From: Phoronis ovalis
Taxonomy: Eukaryota > Phoronida > Phoronidae
DNA: 10,659 nucleotides
NCBI GenBank assembly: GCA_028565635.1
Contig: JAOXYB010061312.1
Coordinates: forward strand, 1 to 10,659
Direction of reading: 5' to 3'
This document shows, one piece after another, positions 1 to 8,437 of this stretch. Within the stretch, counting starts at the first letter, position 1. Every line of letters starts with the position of its first letter. The notes under the pieces were generated by a model. That model made no database searches, was not told the origin of the DNA, and saw only the letters and a list, made by a program, of their open reading frames with translations. A program made the position numbers and the translations under genes.

Positions 1-190
1 ATTCTTTTCTGATGTAAAAAAACAATAATGTTAAAAAAATATCCTACACATTGGATGGGCATTAGACATGACAAATGCCTTGTTTTAATCTCCAATTAAC
101 TTTTGTGTTTTGGTCCATTTGTAACTGAAACTGTGGGATGTAATGTGCATTAGACATGATAAATGTCTTGCTTTTTTTTGTCAATTTCAG
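1..190. other. Non-coding sequence with a short direct repeat
   Basis: AT-rich, with no supportable gene. A 24-base stretch beginning GCATTAGACATGA occurs twice, at 59-82 and 147-170, with two C/T differences between copies. The stretch from about 172 to 190 is T-rich and ends in CAG, so it could serve as the polypyrimidine tract and acceptor for the weak candidate exon that follows. Confidence 0.5.
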
Positions 191-311
191 TTTTTCAAAT
201 CCTCTTCAAAACAGCTACAATTGTGGAGTCAATGATGCACTGTGGTCTTTCAAACTGTTTAGTTTATTGGATAGCTCCAATCCCATTGAGAGAAAAAACA
301 TTTTACTGAAA
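191..311 (+). CDS. Weak candidate internal exon, product unknown
   Basis: A T-rich tract ending TTTCAG abuts this segment on the left and a strong donor (GAAA|GTAAGT) follows on the right. Only one frame is open throughout. It gives one split codon plus 40 residues, including the stretch DALWSFKLFSLLD, and ends exactly on a codon boundary. I do not recognise the peptide. It has a tryptophan but no clear F-x-x-W centrin-binding motif. It cannot splice directly to the exon at 5129, because this one ends at phase 0 and that one needs two bases upstream. Either another exon lies between them, or this belongs to a different transcript, or it is chance. The 5' and 3' splice signals are the main support, and the coding evidence is poor. 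Confidence 0.22.
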
Positions 312-859
312 GTAAGTGTACAAAATGTAACTTTCTTGAAATATTTTGTAATAAGGAAATTTCTCAGAGGATTGTAATAGGCTGTAATATGCAATGAAAA
401 GAAATCTTGATCATACTCATTTTAAATAAAACTTCTCGTTTCTGAACCAATTACCATTATCACTTGCCTAAAAGCGAAATCCCCCCTTACCAATAGCTAA
501 TAAGACTCTTATGACTCTTCCTTATTACCCTCCACCTATAAGTTGAATATAGCCTCCAACCTTTTTGTCAGCTACATGCAGTGGCTTTCTGGCAATTGGA
601 ACCCTATAGTGTAACATAACATCAACAATACACTGTGACTGGAAGTTTTAAGCACCAAGATTTAACCAGTGTAACTTTAAGGACTATTTTTTTGAAGGAC
701 AGATTTTTTATCACAAAATATTGTTCTGATGAAAAGCAATATTTGCTGACGATTTCTTTCTAGTAGTAACTTCAGAAAAAAATTTAACTTCAAAGATGCT
801 TCAATGTGTTGGCAATTATGATGACGATAAAAAGGCATACTTGTGGACAGATGTGCATC
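312..859. other. Intron-like sequence, nothing recognised
   Basis: AT-rich, with homopolymer runs and a C6 run near 481. I see no exon with both splice sites and no repeat with a clear partner elsewhere in the window. Confidence 0.5.
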
Positions 860-1029
860 CCACAAATGTTTCCTTATTTCATGAATTATCAGACCCTGAA
901 GAGGCATGCACATAGGGAGTTCACACTTACAAACAAGAGGTCCAGGAACACAATTGTTCATAAGGGTGAATTCCCTGTATGCATGTTTGGTCACGATATG
1001 ATGATTCATGAAATAAGAAACATTTGTGG
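860..1029. repeat. Foldback inverted repeat with 76-77 bp arms
   Basis: The left arm (860-936) and right arm (954-1029) are reverse complements with scattered mismatches and one single-base indel. They surround a 17-base spacer. The outer arm CCACAAATGTTTC pairs with GAAACATTTGTGG. Weaker pairing extends outward to about 846 and 1046. The open frames seen on both strands here translate to similar peptides only because the two arms are copies of one sequence. I do not consider them genes. The structure could be a MITE-like foldback element or two inverted copies of one repeat. No target-site duplication was identified. Confidence 0.75.
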
Positions 1030-2088
1030 AACATGTATATATCCCCAACTATAAGCAAAGTAATTTAATGGATGCAGTGATATACTGTCTAATGTTTGGC
1101 AGGTGCAGTCTGCTCACACTGATCTTTAATGGCAACATTTTATGCTGATTTAAAAATATATTAACGGATACGGCTGTTTTTCGTGAATATTTTTTAAATT
1201 TCAAAAAATATTAGCAGCATCAAACAATGCAGTTGAAGAAATTGTTGAGTTCTATTATTTTATATATTGAATTTACGACAATGTTATGAGTTAAATTCCT
1301 TTCTGTAAAATTTGTCATTTTTACATCATGGGAGCTTTTCTGGTTTGAAGATTGACTACAGTATTTAAAGAGGAGACAAAAATGTGAATTGCTACAATTA
1401 ACATGATGATTGATTCACTCCAAATATATATAAAGAAATGTGTAATCATTTGTTAAAGTGTAGTGCGTTATGCTACGCAAAAAGATTAACTTGTGGATCT
1501 CCGATTTTTACAACTGATGCTAGGCCGTTTTATATATGCGTTGTGTGAAAGTGATGCATGAAAAGAAAATGATGTATTCGACGCCATGAAAAGAAAACGC
1601 ATAATTTTTCCATCCATGTTGCTAGATTTCTTTACCAATTATCACTAAAATTAGTTTTTGATTGCCCTTAAGAATTTCAGTTAATTAATAGAAAGCGAAA
1701 TATCAAAATAATTGTAATTTTTTTGTATTATTATTAAACTTATTGGTCGCATGTATGTCACCTATTTAATTTTATGGTGCTATTATTATTCCCCATCCGA
1801 TGTAAAATGGTAATGTGTAGAATATTGAATACAGGTGTTTCTCTTCTTTTAATATTTTAATTTATAGATTTAAGTTGAGTGCAAAATTTAAATACGTTTG
1901 TTAAAAGAACTATTTTTAAAATTTAATTTTCTGAATTTAGATGCATATATGCTACATAATAGTAGAATGTATATTTTGAAATTCTTTTGTATCTTTTCTA
2001 GGTTTTGCTTCAAATAATTTCTGTATGTTATGTACTACATTTTTTATTTCATAATTAACAATTTTTGCTGCATACCATAAAATCTAGC
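1030..2088. other. Non-coding, AT-rich, nothing recognised
   Basis: No supportable exon or RNA gene. A short phrase, CATGAAAAGAAAA, occurs twice at about 1558 and 1586. The rest is A/T-rich sequence of intron or intergenic character. Confidence 0.5.
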
Positions 2089-2287
2089 CTATAGTATATT
2101 ACACTACCTTGTCACCTTGAAATTCGCATGATATTTTTAAAATTTTAGTGGAAAAAATGATAAATTATTTTTTATCAGTGTGAGTGATATAACACCTAAC
2201 AGGATTTCAAATTTCAAAATGTACCTGTTTGTTAAAAATAGCATACAAATTTCAGGGTGACCCGGGAGAGTAAGCTATACTATAGTA
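2089..2287. repeat. Imperfect inverted repeat with ~55 bp arms
   Basis: The left arm, about 2089-2141 (CTATAGTATA…GTCACCTTGAAATT…), pairs with the right arm, about 2231-2287 (…AATTTCAGGGTGAC…TATACTATAG). There are several mismatches and small gaps, and the spacer is about 89 bases. The right arm ends in the perfect palindrome TATACTATAGTATA. This looks like a decayed foldback element. Separately, CAGGGTGAC at 2253-2261 has an exact inverted partner GTCACCCTG at 2644-2652, so an alternative element of about 400 bp is possible. I cannot tell which is correct. Confidence 0.5.
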
Positions 2288-3173
2288 TACATAGTGGCGA
2301 CTAACTTGAATTTTTCCAAATAGAAAATTTGATATTTCAAAAATGTCATGCAAGATTAAAAATTTCATGGCTCCATTTCATTTGTCAAAAACTTACTAAA
2401 TTCTCCAAAAATACTAAATTTCAGAATATAGCCATTACCATTGAAGTATAGCCAATATTAATTTTTTCAAGACTTAAACTTACAAAAATACTGTAGTTTA
2501 CAAAAAAATTCAAGCACTCATAAATAATCATATATAATGTCGTAATATGCCTATTTAGATTTGAATTGGCTTTAGTTGTATCAAGCTTGGAAAGTATTCT
2601 TTGAAAATTTGTGCAATTTTAAACTTAGGGCATTTACTTCCAGTCACCCTGTATATCCAACTCTCAAGTAAGAAATGCCACCAAAAAAAGTATTGAGACA
2701 AAAATTTTTTAACAGCTGTCTTCTTCATTTGATTGTAGTTCAAGATGTCATTTGCAACATTCATAATAATATCATGCCAAATTTCAGTTAAAATAATTTA
2801 TCAGCATCAGTTTTGAAATTTTGAAACAGTCGTATATGTAAAAAAAATGGTTTTTCGTAATTATAAATGTCCACAAAAAAGATTTTTAAAAATTTGTATG
2901 AAGAATTTGTTCATCTCAAGCTGTCCTCTTGTGAGTAGATTAGATGCTGATTTCTACATTGATATGTTTTGGAAACACTTCAAGGCAGCAAACCATTCCT
3001 GTCATAATTTTCTATGTACATGTTTCTGAAAATAATTTTGTCAGTAGTAAAATTATATTTATATACAGTATGGCACACAGTCACATTGGCAGTTTTAAAG
3101 TTGCTCAAGTAATTTTAAAATGTTCAAGTAATTTATTGTTATACTGTAGTATACAGTATAATTTTATCTATGT
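2288..3173. other. Non-coding, AT-rich; no convincing exon
   Basis: An open stretch around 2847-3029 contains the tryptophan phrase MFWKHFKAAN, and a GTGAGT donor lies at 2931. However, no acceptor and donor bracket the tryptophan region in frame. The rest is A/T-rich. The palindromic phrase ATACTGTAGTATACAGTAT lies at about 3141-3159. Confidence 0.45.
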
Positions 3174-3831
3174 TTAAGGCTAAGCTAGACCCTCGTTACT
3201 GTTTAAAGAAAAATTGCATTTTTTTCACACAAAATAATTTTTTTCTGAAACTTTAACATTCATGCTATGTTATGGTGACATTTTTAGACTTATGTGTGCA
3301 ATGCATAAAATTTAATTAATGTTTTATGACACCTCATAAAAATCATAAGGTACATCCTACAGCAAAATCCTGGGGATTTAAGTTGGAGCTAACTACGTTT
3401 TTAAGAAGTAAATGATATTTCCATTATTTGTTATGACCGAATTGTAAATACCGTGAATAATCTCTGAATTATTAATTAATGTTTAAAAAAGGTAATTTTT
3501 TTATTTGCTAAAAAAACCAAATTGATTATATAACCAAAATCCCTGGGGCTCTTTAAAAATGGTCAAAATCAAATTATGGGAATATCGATTACTTCCTAAA
3601 AATGTAGTTAGCCCGAATTTTGATCTACTGAGTTTTCCCGTAGGATGTACCTAATGATTTTTGAGGGTGTAATTAAATTTCATACATTTTACACAATATT
3701 TTGAAAATACCATTATGACATAGCTTGAATGTTAAAGTTTTAGAAAATATCTATTTTCAGTGAAAAAAATGTATTGCGGATTTTTCCCGAATTTTTATTT
3801 AAACAGTGACGAGGGTCCAGCTTAGCCTTAA
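3174..3831. mobile_element. Foldback / MITE-like element with long inverted arms and TTAA ends
   Basis: The two ends are inverted copies: TTAAGGCTAAGCTAGACCCT at the left and its near-perfect reverse complement ending …AGCTTAGCCTTAA at the right. Pairing continues inward through recognisable blocks. One is the pair AAACTTTAACATTCA/TGAATGTTAAAGTTT. The next is GGTACATCCTAC/GTAGGATGTACC. The third is GCTAACTAC/GTAGTTAGC. The arms extend to about 3452 and about 3549, so each is roughly 280 bp, diverged, with a short A/T-rich centre. No protein is encoded, so it would be non-autonomous. TTAA at both ends is the target duplication expected for piggyBac-type elements. TTAA is itself palindromic, so it could simply be part of the inverted repeat, and the inner terminal sequence does not match a piggyBac end that I recognise. 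Confidence 0.75.
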
Positions 3832-5128
3832 CCAGAACTATTGGTCTCAGATGAAAGTAATGAATAAACATCCTACATCACATAATTTAAGTGGCTGCAT
3901 ATTGAAAAGTGCTACATTAAGCTGTTTATAAAAATTGACATCTTTTTCATAAAACACCGTACATTGTGCTGTTAATGACAAGCTATCTTTCATAGGCACG
4001 TTTTTTCCATCGATGGTTTCATCACATGCAGCAGATAAGGAGAGAAAAGGACAGAAGACAAAGACGAGAAAGCAGGTACTCAAAAGATATGGTACCATGC
4101 ATGGTATTGTCTGATAATATGCTAACACCTATATATTGTTGCTGATGAAAAATTGTCTACCCTATTGCTTTGGCTATATCTTCAAATCGGTGCCAGTTAT
4201 TTCTTTTAAACTTTTGAGGTGTTATGAGCAACATGGCATAGGTATTTTCACTGCCATGTCAATCACTTTTATTTACTTTTTAAAGAAATCTGATAAATTG
4301 GAATATTTTTGCAGTAACTCTTATTATAGTAATTAAACAGGACATTATTACATAAATTTTGACAACAGGCTAATAATTTTAAGAAAAAATAAGTCATGTT
4401 CTGTCACTTAACAATGATGTCTGTTGATTCTGTAGGAATGTCAACAGGGTCAGGGTCCCAAATGGGTGGGTGGGTGTTGGTGTGGTGTGGGTGGGGTGAG
4501 GTGGTGTGTATATGTGTATAGTGTAAATAGTTATATACTTTAAAATAGTTTGTGCTATTTATTTGTAACAAAATCAAAGCAAAAGGACTTACTGCTTTTA
4601 CTGAACGAAAACACTGTCACATGATCATATTAACGTTTGGGCAAAAAACGATAAACAAACGAGGTAACTAAAATGACTTGTTTTGTGATAGATATTTTCC
4701 TTGTAATGTTTTTGGTAAGGTAATATTCTAAATGTCAGTTTGGTGGCAGAATTAGCATATGAGCACCGTTTTTCTTGGTATCACATTTCGAACCCGACCA
4801 AGGACATTTACACATTAAGGTGTTTACCGTTTATTTTATAATAACATGGTGACAGATCGGACTAAAAATTAATGTATATTATCTTCAGATGAGGATTTTT
4901 AAAAAATGTTTCCCTCAGTAATTCACGTTGCCTCTATTTTGATAAGGTTAACTTTCTCATTTGCTACAAAGGACAAAAAATCGTATGGGCAATACTGTGC
5001 CCTCTATCTTATGTAAACATTAGCTGGTTCTTGGTGGTGCATTATCAGTATTTTAAACATTAACATAGTAAGACCACAGTGAAGAATTGGCGCAATAGAG
5101 TAGCTCCTTTTAAATTTCTTATTTGCAG
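3832..5128. other. Non-coding sequence before the first supported exon
   Basis: No supportable gene. It contains a near-palindrome around CCATGCATGG (about 4094) and a G/T-rich tract annotated separately. The last 20 bases (CTTTTAAATTTCTTATTTGCAG region) are a good polypyrimidine tract and 3' splice site for the exon at 5129. The bases 5080-5128 are open in the same frame as that exon and could be part of it (see findings). Confidence 0.5.
4464..4511 (+). repeat. G/T-rich low-complexity tract, possible G-quadruplex
   Basis: This is an irregular GGT/GTG run: GGGTGGGTGGG, then a G/T spacer, then GGGTGGGG. It contains five runs of three or more G, enough for an intramolecular four-stranded structure. 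It grades into a TG/TA microsatellite-like tail to about 4522. It is probably a simple-sequence repeat. A regulatory role is only a possibility. Confidence 0.6.
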
Positions 5129-5354
5129 GGCAAAAACATTTTGCAAGCACTTAGTTTTATCCAAGTACTTCTACTTCTGGAAGAACAAGTTTGACATTGC
5201 TCAAAAGCTGATTTTAACCAAAGGTGTATACAGAAAGCACCTGCTTCTTAAAGGTTTTCGTGGGTTGAAATGGGCTGCTGGGCAAACAAGGAATTCAGTG
5301 AAAATTGTGCAGAGACGATGTCAGCACAATATAAGGAAAACTGCATTTTGCATT
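5129..5354 (+). CDS. SFI1: SFI1-like centrin-binding repeat protein, exon 1 of 5 seen
   Basis: This internal exon gives one split-codon base plus 75 residues. The acceptor TTTCTTATTTGCAG|GG and the donor CATT|GTAAGT are both close to consensus. The peptide is basic and helical. F-x-x-W is seen at F14-W17 (FYFWKNKF). The next unit is HLLLKGFRGLKWA, where L46 takes the tryptophan place. The exon ends in RKTAFCI, so the next exon's first residue (W76) completes a third F-x-x-W. Spacing is 29 and 30 residues. Sfi1-family repeats bind centrin through a helix with a conserved L…L…F-x-x-W core, and they act at centrioles or spindle poles. The unit order resembles my memory of the middle of animal SFI1, but other proteins with Sfi1-type repeats cannot be excluded without a search. 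The true 5' edge may be 5080. Confidence 0.8.
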
Positions 5355-5387
5355 GTAAGTGGTGCATTTTATAATATAGAAGCATTT

Positions 5388-5412
5388 TGCCCAGCCACTA
5401 TGTGGCTGGGCA
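5388..5412 (+). repeat. Perfect 11-bp stem-loop at the head of repeat copy 1
   Basis: TGCCCAGCCAC (5388-5398), loop TAT, then GTGGCTGGGCA (5402-5412). It directly abuts TATAGTCGTAG (5413-5423), the conserved head of the repeat family. The left side is T-rich (CATTTT). Copies at 8976 and 10501 have a stem closed by the same TGCC/GGCA in the same place. Confidence 0.85.
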
Positions 5413-7000
5413 TATAGTCGTAGCGAAGGCACCGTCGTCGTCATATGTAACACTTTGTCTCGGGATTACAGCTTCAGTTTTTACCCAATCAGCTTCATAT
5501 TCGGTACAGGGAACACACAGGTCAAAGTGCAGGTTACATATAGTTTTGACCTTGATTACTTCTAATATGGCCATATTTGTTACCAAAAGGGCACTTAACG
5601 TTACATCTATAGCCACAAAGACGAAGCGCTACCTGGACGATTTAAAGGTGGTTCTAGGAAGGTCATAGGTTGGTGGGCGTAGTAGGCTACGTGACATTTT
5701 AAAATGACCGTTACAAGTAGGTCAAATGCCGGAACGAATCTTTGACATTTTTTGCCCGTGTGTAACACTTTCTTTGTCTCACAATAACTATGTCTGTTTT
5801 TATCCGATCAGTCCCATTTTCGGTACAGAGTAAATAACGGTCAAAGGCTATTTTTAATATTGACCCACATTATTTCCAACATGGCTGACTGGTGGCCATG
5901 TTGGTTCTCGAGATTGTGCATCGTAATGATAGCTTTAGTTTTTATCCGATCAGCTTCATGTTCAGTATAGAGTAAGTACTTGTCACAGTACAGCCTTTGT
6001 ATAATTTTGACCTGGATTACTTCCAATATGGCAAACTGGCAGGCATATTTGTTCCCGAGAGGGCACGTCATGTTGCGTCTATAGCCGCAAAGACAAAGAA
6101 CTACCTGGACGATTCAAAGGTTGTTCTAAGAAGGCCATAGGGTGGTGGGAGTAACTGGCTAGGTGACATTTTAAAATAACCTTGACATGTATGTCAGATG
6201 CCGATACGAATCTTCGACACTTTTACTGTAACAGTTTCTTTGTCTGGCAAAAACTGCATCAGTTTTTATTCAATCTGCCTCATATTCAGTACAGGGTAAA
6301 TTTGACCCATATCACTTCCCAAGATGAACGACTGGCAGCCATGTTCGTCGTAATAACAGCTTTAGTTTTTATCCGATCAGCTTCATGTTCGGTACAGTGT
6401 AAATTACAGGTTAGATAAAATATTGATCATGACACTGATGGCAATATTTATTCCCGAAAGGGCAAGTTAGGTTGCATCTGTAGGCGCAATGACGAAGCTC
6501 TGCTTGGATGATTCAAAGGTGGTTCTAAGAATTTGGCAATCAGTTGGTGGGTGTAATAGGCTAGGTGAATTTTAAAATGACCTTGACAAGTAGGCCAAAT
6601 GCCAGTACGAATCTTTGACATTTTTGCTGTGGATAACACTTTCTTTGTCTCCCAACAATTACTTTTTATTCAATCAGCTTCATATTCATTAGAGGGTAAA
6701 ATTGATTATAATTTGACCTGGATCACATCCCAAGATGGCCGATTGCCGGCCTTGTTGGTTCTTGAGATTGTATGTCATAATAACTGCTTTAGTTTTAATC
6801 AGATAGCTTCATATTTGGTGTATACTAGGTACAGGACACAGTACAGGCTGTGTAATTTTGACCCAGATTACTTCCAATATGGTGGCCATATTTGTTTGTG
6901 AGAGGGCATGTCACATTGCGTCTATAGCCGCAAAGACGATGCACTGCTTGGACAATTCAAAGGTGGTTCTAAGAAGGCCACAGGGTGGTGGCCTAAATGG
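5388..7000 (+). repeat. Dispersed repeat copy 1 with internal tandem array (3-4 diverged monomers)
   Basis: After the hairpin and head TATAGTCGTAG comes a CGTCGTCGTC run, then repeated modules. Module A (like GTAACACTTTCTTTGTCTC) starts at 5447, 5762, 6228 and 6633. A closing module with GGTGGG..GTA..GGCTA starts at 5672, 6144 and 6546, and a decayed form at 6987. Steps are 472, 402 and 441 bases. Between them lie two sub-repeats per full monomer, sharing TTTTTATCCGATCAGCTTCA followed by TTCGGTACAG-GTAAA. Each is followed by a TTTGACC-GATTACTTCCAA-ATGGC phrase. The first monomer is shorter and has only one sub-repeat. Divergence between monomers is substantial, so the array is old. No protein is encoded. 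I do not know the family. The right boundary is uncertain and may reach 7150. Confidence 0.8.
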
Positions 7001-7082
7001 GTCACTTTTTCACAAATTAATCCCTAAAAATGTTGGATATTTTGAGTTTGGGCTGCACATTCCCATCTAAAAGTGTGGTCAG

Positions 7083-7147
7083 TACTCCCCCAGGGGGTAA
7101 TGCATCGGACAGCACATACAGTTATTTTGAATAAGGGTACGGTACCC
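7083..7147. repeat. Two short GC-rich palindromes
   Basis: TACTCCCCCAGGGGGTA (7083-7099) folds with CCCCC and GGGGG around a single A. GGGTACGGTACCC (7135-7147) is a perfect inverted repeat around one G. They stand out in an A/T-rich intron and lie just past the recognisable tandem array, so they may mark the far end of the repeat. Confidence 0.5.
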
Positions 7148-7293
7148 CACCAAAACAATGTCCTAAGCTAGGGAGCACAACATCTTTATACTATAATTGT
7201 AATTAATTTTTGTAATTTTTAACTTAAAAGGCTATAAAAAATACAATTTTTTGAAGTTTTTAAAACTATAATGCATTTTCGCTTACTTTGCAG

Positions 7294-7379
7294 TGGAATC
7301 AAAAAATCAAAGAACAGAGAAATTATTTGCTATACACTGCATTCAAACAGTGGCATCATTTTAAGCTACAATCTGAAAA
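7294..7379 (+). CDS. SFI1: SFI1-like gene, exon 2 of 5 seen
   Basis: Acceptor CTTACTTTGCAG|TGG and donor GAAAA|GTAAGT. It starts on a codon boundary and ends with two bases of a split codon, giving 28 whole residues. Its first residue is the tryptophan that completes the AFCI-W motif begun in the previous exon. A second motif follows at AFKQW (W95), only 19 residues on, instead of the usual 29-30. My recollection of animal SFI1 includes a similarly short step at the matching place, which supports orthology. The peptide is charged and helix-forming (IKEQRNYLLYTAFKQWHHFK). The split codon joins the next exon as AA|A, lysine. Confidence 0.77.
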
Positions 7380-8437
7380 GTAAGTACAAACAACAATAAG
7401 AGTTGAATGTTATTTCATATACAGTATGACACAAAAATTGTGTGGGCATTTTCATAGTTACACAAACATGAGAACAAATAATTCTAACTTATGCCATTAC
7501 TGAAACTTTTTCATTCAAGAATGATAATATAAAGCTGGTAATTACTTTGTTGGAATTTGTATATTTTACAGCATTTTGTCCAATGAAAATGAATCAATTT
7601 CAATATTTACCTGGATTTTTCAGATTTCAATATATAAAGTAAATCATCGATGCAAAACAAATATTTTTAGTTTTGAAGTAGTATTCAGCTTACAACAAAG
7701 TAAGGCATATATTCGCAAATTTAGAATTAGATACAGATGTTGGCAGATTTTTTATGATCCAATATGGCACTATTTTTCAGAAGAGAAGGGGTTACATTTT
7801 ACCACATTTCTTGGGAACAGCTTATACATTTGAAAGAACAAACTCTGTAAATAACAAATATTATTATAATTCGCCTCAGAAATTATTGTGATTTTGACAT
7901 ATTTTATGTTTTAATGTCTACTTCTAGACATTATTTATTATGTTGAAATATGTTCCCTGCAAATGACCATGTGTTTACTACATTTGGTGCATAACTGTAG
8001 TAAATAGTCTTTATCATTCAATGAAATGTTATTAATTAACATATGCTCAAAATTCAGGGCATCCTGACAAAAGCATCTAAATTTCTTAATTTGTGTATAT
8101 GTAATTGGTCCAAAGTTTTAGGACACTACATTTTATTGATTATTTAATTTTTTTAAACTTGTGAAGTGCAATTTTAATATTACACCAATTCAAAAATGCT
8201 CACGTAATTCCATGTCATAATGTAAAGACTCTTTGGGTAAATTCACACTAGTTTGTGTGTTGTTTATATAAAAAAAAAAGATTTAAACCAAAGTTTGTGT
8301 GTGGGGGGGGCGCGTGTGGTTTAGGGAACTCAATATTCAAGTAAAATTGTAACATGATCTATGAAACACATAAATATTATAGCAGAATATTTAATTGACT
8401 ATTTGCATGAATATACTGATGTCACATTTTCTGACAG
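7380..8437 (+). other. Intron between exons 2 and 3 (phase 2), with a possible cryptic exon
   Basis: The donor is GTAAGT at 7380 and the acceptor is CACATTTTCTGACAG ending at 8437. Inside, 7572-7699 is open after a good acceptor (TATATTTTACAG) and ends at GTAAGG, but it breaks phase continuity (see findings). A G8 run at 8303-8310 sits inside a short GT-rich tract. The rest is A/T-rich with nothing recognised. Confidence 0.65.

Larger units (their letters stand above)
5355..7293 (+). other. Intron between exons 1 and 2 (phase 0), mostly repeat
   Basis: The donor GTAAGT is at 5355 and the acceptor CTTACTTTGCAG ends at 7293. Both ends fall on codon boundaries. A degenerate tandem repeat array begins only 33 bases after the donor and fills it to about 7000. 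The remainder holds two GC-rich palindromes (7083-7099 and 7135-7147) and A/T-rich sequence leading to the acceptor. Short open frames inside the array recur because the repeat recurs. They are interrupted and have no coding support. Confidence 0.75.

Noticed and set aside
720-735. CTGATGA, the core of hammerhead ribozymes, here and at about 4140
   Set aside because: No matching GAAA strand, stems or cleavage triplet are arranged around either occurrence, and neither lies in the tandem repeat.
677-1054. Overlapping open frames on both strands with H and C residues, vaguely zinc-finger-like
   Set aside because: They are the two arms of the 860-1029 inverted repeat read in both directions. No C2H2 spacing, splice structure or conserved linker is present.
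2847-3029. Frame with the phrase MFWKHFKAAN, resembling an SFI1 motif
   Set aside because: A single tryptophan with no acceptor/donor pair in frame around it. The nearby GTGAGT donor lies before the motif, not after it.
3847-4128. Minus-strand 93-residue frame with a hydrophobic stretch resembling a signal peptide
   Set aside because: There is no splice context, no recognised domain, and it starts right beside the TTAA foldback element. Its length is within chance for this sequence.
5413-5670. Possible tRNA-derived SINE promoter (A box near TAGTCGTAG, B box near GGTTCTAAG)
   Set aside because: The A-box-like and B-box-like strings each miss key positions, and the spacing is far too long for a tRNA-type promoter.
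5387-7070. A series of 60-100-residue open frames on both strands
   Set aside because: All lie within the degenerate tandem repeat and share the same repeat-derived phrases. They are interrupted differently in each monomer, so they are not genes.
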